Assembly: GCA_017550765.1 (NCBI GenBank)
Contig: JAFZOC010000073.1
Coordinates: forward strand, 1 to 6,076
Reading direction: 5' to 3'
DNA from: Oscillospiraceae bacterium
GTDB lineage: Bacteria > Bacillota_A > Clostridia > Oscillospirales > Oscillospiraceae
Length of the DNA: 6,076 bases
A model generated the notes under the pieces. The model was not told the origin of the DNA and ran no database searches. It saw only the letters and a list, made by a program, of their open reading frames with translations. The translations under genes and the position numbers were made by a program. Of the stretch, positions 1 through 4,681 are shown piece after piece. The stretch's first letter is position 1, and each line of letters opens with the position of its first letter.

Positions 1-493
1 CCCCATGACCTACACCTTCTTCGCCGGCTTCGTGCTGGTACAGTTCTTCATGCTGGGCATCGGCCTGCTGGGCTGCCGGGGCTTCGCGCAGATCTCCCGC
101 CTGTCCGACGCGATCCTGATCCCCTGCGTGACGGTCCTGTGCTTCGTGGGCTCCTACGCGATCCACAAGAACATGCTGGACATCATCGTCATGCTGATCT
201 TCGGCTGCATCGGCTACCTGATGCGCAAGCTGGATCTGAACACCGCCGCGGTGGTGCTGGCCCTGATCCTGGGGCCCATCGGCGAGAAGGGCCTGCGCAA
301 CGCCCTGCGCTCCTCCTCCGGCGACGTCAGCATCCTCTTCTCCTCCGTGATCTGCTGGGTGCTGATCGCGCTCTGCATCGTCGGCATCCTCTCCCCCATC
401 TTCATGAACAAGATGGAGAAGAAGGCCGAGCAGGAGGCCATCCAGGGCACAACGGAGGACATCGAGGTCCTCACCGAGGAAGACTCCGTCTGA
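1..493 (+). CDS. tctA: TctA-family tripartite tricarboxylate transporter permease, C-terminal part (5' truncated)
   Basis: This is the C-terminal part of the large membrane subunit of a tripartite tricarboxylate transporter (TTT). These are secondary carriers that import carboxylates such as citrate with a periplasmic or lipoprotein TctC binding protein and a small TctB subunit. The reading frame is open to the window edge (codons begin at base 2), so the true start lies upstream; the ATG at base 5 is an internal Met. About 163 residues are visible, against roughly 500 in the family. From that Met, hydrophobic segments lie near residues 5-27, 37-54, 58-75, 79-95 and 113-133. Family-typical strings are VGSYAI followed by the GYLMRK region and LGPIGEKGLR, then a short SGD motif before the last helix. 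The tail is charged and cytoplasmic (MEKKAEQEA, then acidic). A strong terminator follows the TGA. TctB and TctC partners would be expected upstream, outside the window. The family call is confident; the substrate is not determinable. Confidence 0.9.
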   Translation, partial: PMTYTFFAGFVLVQFFMLGIGLLGCRGFAQISRLSDAILIPCVTVLCFVGSYAIHKNMLDIIVMLIFGCIGYLMRKLDLNTAAVVLALILGPIGEKGLRNALRSSSGDVSILFSSVICWVLIALCIVGILSPIFMNKMEKKAEQEAIQGTTEDIEVLTEEDSV

Positions 494-545
494 CCCGGCA
501 AAGCCGCCCCGTCCGAGCGTTCGGACCGGGCGCGCCCCCGATACG

Positions 546-583
546 ACGAAAAAACACGCCGCACCCGCGGCGTGTTTTTTCGT
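546..583. terminator. Bidirectional rho-independent terminator after the tctA-like gene
   Basis: Bases 546-562 and 567-583 are perfect inverted complements: a 17-bp stem with a 4-nt loop (accc). The inner 8 bp are GC-rich (cacgccgc/gcggcgtg). The outer part is an A6 run (549-554) facing a T6 run (575-580). Read on the plus strand, the T-run follows the GC stem and ends the transporter transcript. On the minus strand the A-run becomes a U-run, so the same hairpin can also stop transcripts arriving from the right. It begins 53 bases after the stop codon. Confidence 0.93.
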
Positions 584-587
584 CCCC

Positions 588-727
588 AAGCCCCCTCGCC
601 TAGAGGGGGGCGGCGCGCAGCGCCGGGGGATACGCGCCCCCCGCTCCTGCCCCATCTTCCGACAGTATCCCCCAGTCACGGCTCGCTGCGCTCCCCCGTG
701 CCAGCCCCCTTTCGGCAAGGGGGCCTT
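588..727. repeat. Multi-palindrome GC-rich intergenic element (REP/MITE-like candidate)
   Basis: This non-coding block is built from nested inverted repeats. Hairpin 1 pairs 591-597 with 603-609 (ccccctc/gaggggg, 5-nt loop). Hairpin 2 pairs 612-616 with 620-624 (ggcgc/gcgcc). A longer-range arm pairs 625-633 with 665-673 (gggggatac/gtatccccc, 9 bp). Hairpin 3 pairs 677-681 with 696-700 (cacgg/ccgtg). Hairpin 4 pairs 704-711 with 717-724 (gccccctt/aagggggc, 5-nt loop). The two ends are imperfect inverted copies of each other, AAGCCCCCT at 588-596 and AGGGGGCCTT at 718-727. From memory, similar 'CCCCCAGTCACGGCT...CCGTGCCAGCCCCC' blocks recur between genes of gut Clostridia, but that cannot be verified here. 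No reading frame in it looks like a gene. Multi-copy status and mobility are inference. Confidence 0.6.
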
Positions 728-792
728 TTGGCGCGGCGTCGCCCCGCCCCCCGTCGTACTGCCAAAGACCAAACACTACGCCCTAAAAAACC
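728..792. other. Intergenic spacer with no recognised gene
   Basis: This stretch between the palindromic element and the operon terminator contains a C/G-rich first half and an ordinary second half. A weak 4-bp hairpin (730-733 with 740-743) is possible. The run ccctaaaaaacc at 781-792 is the U-tract of the minus-strand terminator. I see no promoter, RNA gene or coding signal. Confidence 0.5.
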
Positions 793-824
793 GTCCCGGG
801 GGAGACTCCCATCTCCCCCGGGAC
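781..824 (-). terminator. Rho-independent terminator of the three-gene minus-strand operon
   Basis: Bases 793-804 and 813-824 form a perfect 12-bp stem (gtcccgggggag/ctcccccgggac) with an 8-nt loop (805-812). Read on the minus strand, the hairpin is followed by GGTTTTTTAGGG, a canonical U-tract. It lies 37 bases beyond the stop codon of the Lgt-like gene and so closes the operon. Confidence 0.93.
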
Positions 825-861
825 CTTCTCAAAACGCAAGATCCTACTTTCAATACTGCGC

Positions 862-1899
862 TCACCACTCGTATTTCGGCTTTTTCTTCGCCACACAGCT
901 GTCGTAGACCAGCCGGATGATGATCACCATGGCCAGGCACGAGAGGATCTGGATGGTGTAGCACTTGAGATACTGGGCCGTGCGCTGGACCTTGTATTCG
1001 CCGAAGTAGCCGATGCCCACCAGGCTGGCCACGAAGCCGACCCAGCTCAGGGCGTGCCAGAAGGAGAAGCCCTTGGCTTTGATGGACTTGACGCTGTAGA
1101 AGATCAGCACATAGAGCGCCGTGGCGGCGGCAAAGATCTGGGCCAGGCTCACGAAGGAGGAGTACTGGTTCAGGTCGGAGATCAGATGGAAGTGCATGAG
1201 GGGCGAGTCGTTGCGCAGAGAGTCCACCACGATCTCGATCGCGCCGTAGCACAACAGGAACATCCGCCAGACGTTGCCGCTGCGGGGGCAGGGGGCGATC
1301 ATCTTGCGCTTGCCGCGCTTGACATAGAAATGCAGGAGGATGACCGTCAGCAGCAGCATGGCCAGGAAAGCCTGGAAGAACACGGCCAGCCGCCAGATCA
1401 CATTGCCCGCGGCGTCGGTGTGGGCCACGGAGAAGGGCAGCATCTTGAGCACCTTGGCCTCCACCAGGATGCGGCTGCGGCAGGTGTTGGTGAAGAGCGC
1501 GCCCAGCCGCACGAAGGCGATCAGCAGGGCCATGCCGGGGGCCGCGCAGTCCAGGAGCATGCCGGTGTTGGGCACCAGTCCCAGCCGATACACGATCCAC
1601 GCGGCCAGCCACACGCCCAGGATCACCCCGGGGATGGAGAAACTGCCCAGGTCGAAGTTGGAGAAGGCGGCGCCGAAGGAGCCGTAGATCTCGGTGTTGA
1701 AGTACCAGTGGATCAGGCGGGCCAGGAAGAGGCCCAGGATCGTCCCCAGGGGGAACAGCACCAGCACGGCCCGCAGGCTCTCGCTGCGCGGGCGGTAGAG
1801 GGCGATGGTCAGGAACAGGCAGCACAGGGCGCCCACGGCGATGAGGATGGCGCTCCACTGGATGGTCCTCTCGCCCAGATACATGGCGACGCTGTTCAT
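862..1899 (-). CDS. Lgt-like (prolipoprotein diacylglyceryl transferase fold) polytopic membrane protein, probably catalytically divergent
   Basis: This 345-aa polytopic membrane protein follows the Lgt layout in order: ARLIHWYF (60-67), PGVILGVW (90-97), LDCAAPGMALLIAFVRLG (116-133), then YGAIEIVVDSLRND (218-231) and SLAQ (251-254). True Lgt moves diacylglycerol from phosphatidylglycerol to lipoprotein cysteines at the outer membrane leaflet. The residues known to matter there are mostly changed. The R-x-G-N-x-x-N-G-E-x-x-G signature is here R131-L-G-A-L-F-T-N-T-C-R-S, so N, E and G are lost. The HGG histidine is replaced by P90, PSQLYE is not recognisable, and the YGxxR...E arginine is E222 with D226 instead of E. 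R131 and R229 remain. About 90 residues with two or more extra helices follow the Lgt core. The ATG overlaps the upstream stop (ATGA), with GGAGGT 6 nt before it. Lgt ancestry is fairly secure; lipoprotein-transferase activity is doubtful, so no lgt symbol is given. Confidence 0.75.
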   Translation of the reverse strand: MNSVAMYLGERTIQWSAILIAVGALCCLFLTIALYRPRSESLRAVLVLFPLGTILGLFLARLIHWYFNTEIYGSFGAAFSNFDLGSFSIPGVILGVWLAAWIVYRLGLVPNTGMLLDCAAPGMALLIAFVRLGALFTNTCRSRILVEAKVLKMLPFSVAHTDAAGNVIWRLAVFFQAFLAMLLLTVILLHFYVKRGKRKMIAPCPRSGNVWRMFLLCYGAIEIVVDSLRNDSPLMHFHLISDLNQYSSFVSLAQIFAAATALYVLIFYSVKSIKAKGFSFWHALSWVGFVASLVGIGYFGEYKVQRTAQYLKCYTIQILSCLAMVIIIRLVYDSCVAKKKPKYEW

Positions 1900-3710
1900 T
1901 CGTACACCTCCGTTCCGCCGATGGCAGTGGCAAAGTAGATGTTGTCGCTGACGGGGCGTTCCTTCTGGCCGTTGACCACGTCCACATGGTTGTAGGCCCT
2001 GCCCTGGAACACGATCTCGCCGGTCTGGCCGCCGTCCAGGCAGTAGGCGTTGATCACCGGCTTCTCTCCGAAGTGCTGGGCGAAGGTGTTCACGGTCCAG
2101 CGCGCCTGCTTCTCAGGCGAGTGGTTCAGCGACATGTAGAGATAGTGGAGCTTGTCCACCTGGCCGATGCCGGCCCGGGAATAGCCCTTCTCGATCTCGC
2201 CCACGGGGTACCAGTCCACCTGGCGGACCTGGCCGTCCTGCACCAGGACGGGGCCGAAGGACATGGAGAAGAGGATATCGTTGTCGCGGATGTACTGCTC
2301 CATGCTCTCCCGGGTGAAGGTCTGCCCCAGTTCGGTGAAGAGGAAGTCGCCCTCGGTGTTGACGAAGCAAGTCTCCAGGCAGTTATATTTTGTATAACTT
2401 CCCGTATAGGTGCTGGTGGGGAAGCGATACAGGGCCCGGTCGTAGACCACCACGCCGAAGTCGCGGTTCTGGTAAAAGTCCGCGTTCAGCGTGACCACGG
2501 CGTTGGTGGACTTGTGCATCTCGGTGGAATAGTACTGGTTGGGGGCGGCGAAGGTGTCGTCGGCGAACTTGCGGCGGAACTGGGAGGCGTCGGCGATCTT
2601 GATCTCCACGAAGCTGCAGGTGTTGCCGTCCACGATCTCTTTCCAGCAGATCACCAGGATGGTCTCGTCCAGGTAGTATTCGATGTCCTCGTCGTAGTAA
2701 AAGTTCACCGTGGGGTCGAAGACGACGGTCTCGTCCTCCCGCAGCAGGCCGTAGTCCCGGGCGCGTTGGATGACCTCCAGAGCCTCCTCCGGGTGGGCGA
2801 TGCTGATCTTGCCGAAGCAGGCGGGATCCGGGGCCGGCGCCACGACAGCGCCCTCCTCGATCACATAGCGGATCTTCGCGGGCGCCACGGGCTCCGTGGT
2901 AGCCTCGGCGTCGGGGTCGGTCTCGTCAGGCCGGACGGCGGTCTGCGGAGCCAGGATCCCCTCGTGGCGGTCCGCCCGGTTGGCAAGGCTCAGCGTGGGC
3001 TTGGAGCTCACCACAGTGCCGGAGCCGGGGTGAACATTGTGGACGATCCAGCTCAGGCAGAGGCAGGAGAGCAGCAGCAGAGCCACGGTGATCGCGATCG
3101 GCGCCCAGGTGGGGAGCTCCCGACGTGGCGTGTCCTCCCCGCGCTCGCGCCGGGGCAAGCGCTCCGATACCCGCTCGCGGAGCTGGGCGAAACGCCCGGC
3201 GAAGTCCACGCCCCCCCGGACAGGCACAGGGTGCTCGGGATCCGCGGCGCGTTCCGCCCGCTCTTCGGCAGCCTCTGCCCTGCGCGCGCGGAAGGTGTCC
3301 ACACGGTCCCGCAGGGCGTCGACGCCCTTCCTCGCGCCTTCCCTGGCGCGGTCCAGGATCTCCTGGGCCCCGGCCTGGAAGTCCTGTGCTCTGCGGCTGC
3401 CGGAACGGCGGCGCGGCGTCCCGTCGTAGCCGCGGTCGTCGTAGCCATCGTCGTCGTAGCCGCGGTCGTCATAGCCGCGGTCGTCGTAGTCACGGTCCTC
3501 GTAGCCGCGGTCCTCGTAGCCGCGGTCGTCGTAGTCACGGTCCTCATAGCCGCGGTCGTCGTAGCCTTCGTCGCGGGCTCCTTCTGCCGCAGGGACGGGA
3601 GCTCCTTCCGGCTCTTCCGCAGGCGCGGAGGCGGGCTCGCGCGGCGTCTCCTCCGGGAGCGGATCGGAAAACTCGCTCAGGATCGCTTCCAGATCAAAGT
3701 CTCTATCCAT
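1896..3710 (-). CDS. Membrane-anchored phosphodiester glycosidase (NAGPA domain) with a GYDDR-repeat cytoplasmic N-terminus
   Basis: This 604-aa protein has four parts. Residues 1-46 are acidic and Pro/Ala-rich. Residues 47-95 hold ten 5-residue units ending in Tyr (DDRGY/EDRGY/EDRDY). Residues 99-200 are highly charged and Arg/Ala/Glu-rich, probably helical. A single membrane helix (about 203-223) leads to an extracytoplasmic part. Positive charge before the helix predicts the N-terminus inside. Residues about 365-604 match the NAGPA/phosphodiester glycosidase family, named after the lysosomal uncovering enzyme that removes GlcNAc from phosphodiesters. Landmarks are the NADFY core (409-413), SFGPVLVQDG (484-493), RAGIG (512-516), LDGGQT (558-563) and ERPVSDN (584-590). 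DGGQT replaces the usual DGGGS, a point of interest near the active site. The region 280-360 has no recognised family. The start is set by AGGAGGT 6 nt upstream. The gene sits between its two operon partners. The substrate is unknown; surface or envelope glycan phosphodiesters are inferred. Confidence 0.87.
   Translation of the reverse strand: MDRDFDLEAILSEFSDPLPEETPREPASAPAEEPEGAPVPAAEGARDEGYDDRGYEDRDYDDRGYEDRGYEDRDYDDRGYDDRGYDDDGYDDRGYDGTPRRRSGSRRAQDFQAGAQEILDRAREGARKGVDALRDRVDTFRARRAEAAEERAERAADPEHPVPVRGGVDFAGRFAQLRERVSERLPRRERGEDTPRRELPTWAPIAITVALLLLSCLCLSWIVHNVHPGSGTVVSSKPTLSLANRADRHEGILAPQTAVRPDETDPDAEATTEPVAPAKIRYVIEEGAVVAPAPDPACFGKISIAHPEEALEVIQRARDYGLLREDETVVFDPTVNFYYDEDIEYYLDETILVICWKEIVDGNTCSFVEIKIADASQFRRKFADDTFAAPNQYYSTEMHKSTNAVVTLNADFYQNRDFGVVVYDRALYRFPTSTYTGSYTKYNCLETCFVNTEGDFLFTELGQTFTRESMEQYIRDNDILFSMSFGPVLVQDGQVRQVDWYPVGEIEKGYSRAGIGQVDKLHYLYMSLNHSPEKQARWTVNTFAQHFGEKPVINAYCLDGGQTGEIVFQGRAYNHVDVVNGQKERPVSDNIYFATAIGGTEVYE
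1906..1911 (-). promoter_or_regulatory. Ribosome binding site of the Lgt-like gene, inside the upstream gene
   Basis: GGAGGT on the minus strand lies 6 nt before the ATG at 1897-1899 and within the last codons of the phosphodiester glycosidase gene. With the ATGA stop/start overlap it fixes this start and indicates translational coupling. Confidence 0.85.
2381..2399. repeat. AT-rich perfect inverted repeat inside the phosphodiester glycosidase gene
   Basis: agttata (2381-2387) and tataact (2393-2399) are perfect inverted complements around a 5-nt loop (ttttg). The 19-bp patch contains only three G/C bases in a gene that is otherwise strongly GC-rich, and it uses A/T-ending codons for the Tyr-Thr-Lys-Tyr-Asn stretch. 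It is in frame and interrupts nothing. A protein-binding site or codon-level constraint is possible; chance is equally plausible. Confidence 0.6.
3426..3572 (-). repeat. In-frame tandem repeat, 15-bp unit nested in a 45-bp unit
   Basis: Ten 15-bp units code for the pentapeptides ending at Tyr 50, 55, 60 and so on to 95 of the phosphodiester glycosidase. A higher-order duplication is visible: 3456-3500 and 3501-3545 are identical at 43 of 45 positions, coding EDRDYDDRGYEDRGY and EDRDYDDRGYDDRGY. The near-identity points to recent slippage or unequal exchange. The peptide would be a polyampholytic, Tyr- and Gly-containing disordered tract on the cytoplasmic side. Confidence 0.95.
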
Positions 3711-3716
3711 CGGTCC

Positions 3717-3723
3717 ACCTCCT
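3717..3723 (-). promoter_or_regulatory. Ribosome binding site of the phosphodiester glycosidase gene
   Basis: AGGAGGT on the minus strand lies 6 nt from the ATG at 3708-3710. It overlaps the TGA stop (3723-3725) of the preceding 220-aa gene by one base, so the start is secure and the two genes are tightly linked (12-bp gap). Confidence 0.88.
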
Positions 3724-4385
3724 CAGGCTCTCCCGCCGGCCAGGGCGGCCAGCAGGGCGGGATCGGCGACGATGCGCCACTGTCCGTCCGCATAGCGGAG
3801 CTCGATCTCCAGGGTATCGGTGCGGTAGAAGGGCTTGGGGTCCTGCAGCAGTTCCCGGAGCGCAGCCAGGACCGTTTCGGGATCCACGGGCTGCGCTTCG
3901 CCCTCCGCAGGCTCGGCTGCCTCCTCGCCGGCAGGCTCCTCGGCCGCCGCGTCTTCCCCTTCCGCGCCCTCTTCGCCCTCAGGCTCCGGGGCGGGCGCGA
4001 GCTTGTCGGTCAGGGCCTGCTCCAGCGCGTTCAGATCCAGAAAGCGCAGCGTCACGGTCTGGACCGCGCTGTCGCCCTTGACCTGCGTCTCGCCCTGCAG
4101 CGTATAGTCGTAACTGGACAGCAGCGCGTCCCACTCCAGCTTTCCGGCCTCGGTGTGAGGGCTGCGCTCCAGGCCCAGGCTCTCGTAGTTATCCAGGCAG
4201 GCGTAGGCCGCCTCGTATTTTCCGATCTCCACCGACTCGAAGAAGGTCTCGACGGTCTCGGCGGGATCGGCGTCCGTCTTCACGACGAGCGCGCCTCTCT
4301 TCGCGCCGATCCCGCAGAGCACGAAGCCCAGGACCACCAGCGCGATGGTCAGGATGCCCCAAAAGGGGTCGATCTTACGTTTCAT
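3723..4385 (-). CDS. Membrane-anchored extracytoplasmic protein, possibly NTF2-like (DUF4878-type), with an acidic insert
   Basis: This is the first gene of the operon (220 aa). A short basic start (MKRK) precedes one hydrophobic helix (about 8-28), so the rest is predicted to face outside. Residues 41-128 begin with PAETVETFFESVEIGKYEAA, and 170-213 end with the pattern YADGQWRIVADPALLAALAGG. Both resemble small NTF2-like domains of Bacillota lipoproteins (DUF4878/DUF5105 style), which usually serve as ligand-binding or scaffold modules. Between them sits an extreme Glu/Ala/Pro/Gly insert (130-168) with no hydrophobic residues, a likely disordered loop or spacer. Cys24 lies in the helix, but no proper lipobox ([LV]-[AST]-[GA]-C) precedes it, so a transmembrane anchor is preferred to lipidation. 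The start is supported by GGGAGGAG 8 nt upstream and a promoter close behind. A catalytic role is not apparent. Family placement is by pattern only. Confidence 0.72.
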   Translation of the reverse strand: MKRKIDPFWGILTIALVVLGFVLCGIGAKRGALVVKTDADPAETVETFFESVEIGKYEAAYACLDNYESLGLERSPHTEAGKLEWDALLSSYDYTLQGETQVKGDSAVQTVTLRFLDLNALEQALTDKLAPAPEPEGEEGAEGEDAAAEEPAGEEAAEPAEGEAQPVDPETVLAALRELLQDPKPFYRTDTLEIELRYADGQWRIVADPALLAALAGGRA

Positions 4386-4393
4386 ATCCTATT

Positions 4394-4401
4394 CTCCTCC
4401 C
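4394..4401 (-). promoter_or_regulatory. Ribosome binding site of the first operon gene
   Basis: GGGAGGAG on the minus strand lies 8 nt before the ATG at 4383-4385. It fixes the start of the 220-aa protein. Confidence 0.85.
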
Positions 4402-4416
4402 AGTTACATATCTTTT

Positions 4417-4445
4417 ATTGTATCGTATCTGTCCCCTCTCGTCAA
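4417..4445 (-). promoter_or_regulatory. Sigma-A promoter of the three-gene operon
   Basis: On the minus strand the -35 box TTGACG (4440-4445) and the -10 box TACAAT (4417-4422) are separated by exactly 17 bp. Each differs from consensus at one position. The A/T-rich stretch around the -10 stands out in this GC-rich region. Transcription would begin near 4410, giving a leader of about 25 nt, with no room for a riboswitch. Confidence 0.88.
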
Positions 4446-4453
4446 TCGGAAAA

Positions 4454-4491
4454 TTCGACTGCGCCCCGCGACGGTATTTCGACTGCGCCCC
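4454..4491. repeat. Spaced direct repeat upstream of the operon promoter
   Basis: The 14-mer ttcgactgcgcccc occurs at 4454-4467 and again at 4478-4491, start to start 24 bp. Similarity continues for a few bases on the 3' side (gcg versus cgcg). The nearer copy begins 9 bp upstream of the -35 box of the minus-strand operon. It could be a regulator-binding pair or part of a larger intergenic repeat; the sequence alone does not decide. Confidence 0.6.
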
Positions 4492-4600
4492 CGCGGTGGG
4501 GATCCGGCAGCGCCGCGCGCCGATCCCGCGGTGCCGCGTCCTGACACGGTCCTTTCCGCCGACCGGGCACGGGTCTTCCGTCCCGCGGTCCAGATCGCCC
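4492..4600. other. GC-rich remainder of the divergent intergenic region
   Basis: No gene is supported here. One imperfect hairpin is visible: gggatccggc (4499-4508) against gccgatccc (4519-4527), one base bulged. It has no T-tract on either strand and so is not a typical terminator. The rest is C/G-rich with no recognised element. Confidence 0.4.
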
Positions 4601-4629
4601 TTGCGGGGAGCCTCCGGCTGTGGTATGCT
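4601..4629 (+). promoter_or_regulatory. Probable extended -10 promoter of pepF
   Basis: TTGCGG (4601-4606) and TATGCT (4624-4629) are spaced by 17 bp, and TGG immediately before the -10 supplies the extended TGn motif. Transcription would begin about 45 nt before the start codon. The boxes match consensus less well than the divergent operon promoter. Confidence 0.65.
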
Positions 4630-4667
4630 ACGGTCAGAGATCATATCCCACCACAAAACGAATGAAC

Positions 4668-4673
4668 GGAGGT
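4668..4673 (+). promoter_or_regulatory. Ribosome binding site of pepF
   Basis: GGAGGT lies 8 nt upstream of the ATG at 4682-4684 and fixes the pepF start. Confidence 0.88.
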
Positions 4674-4681
4674 CGATCCCC

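Noticed and set aside
704..729. Third terminator at the right end of the palindromic element
   Set aside because: The 8-bp GC hairpin is followed by only cctttt then GC-rich sequence, and no gene ends beside it; it fits better as an arm of the repeat element.
2381..2399. lox-like recombination site
   Set aside because: The arms are only 7 bp and the spacer 5 bp, it lies within an intact reading frame, and no recombinase is nearby.
3426..3572. Possible CRISPR array or VNTR-only locus
   Set aside because: The short repeats have no unique spacers, stay in frame and encode regular pentapeptides, so they are a coding tandem repeat.
3723..4385. Lipoprotein call for the 220-aa protein based on Cys24
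   Set aside because: Residues before Cys24 (GFVL) do not fit a lipobox, and the hydrophobic stretch is better read as a membrane anchor.
1986..4544. Very long plus-strand open frame antisense to the phosphodiester glycosidase and 220-aa genes
   Set aside because: It is a GC-rich mirror frame. The product is His/Val/Gly-biased low-complexity sequence without a family match, it has no ribosome binding site at its start, and it crosses the operon promoter. The minus-strand genes have proper domains, starts and RBSs.
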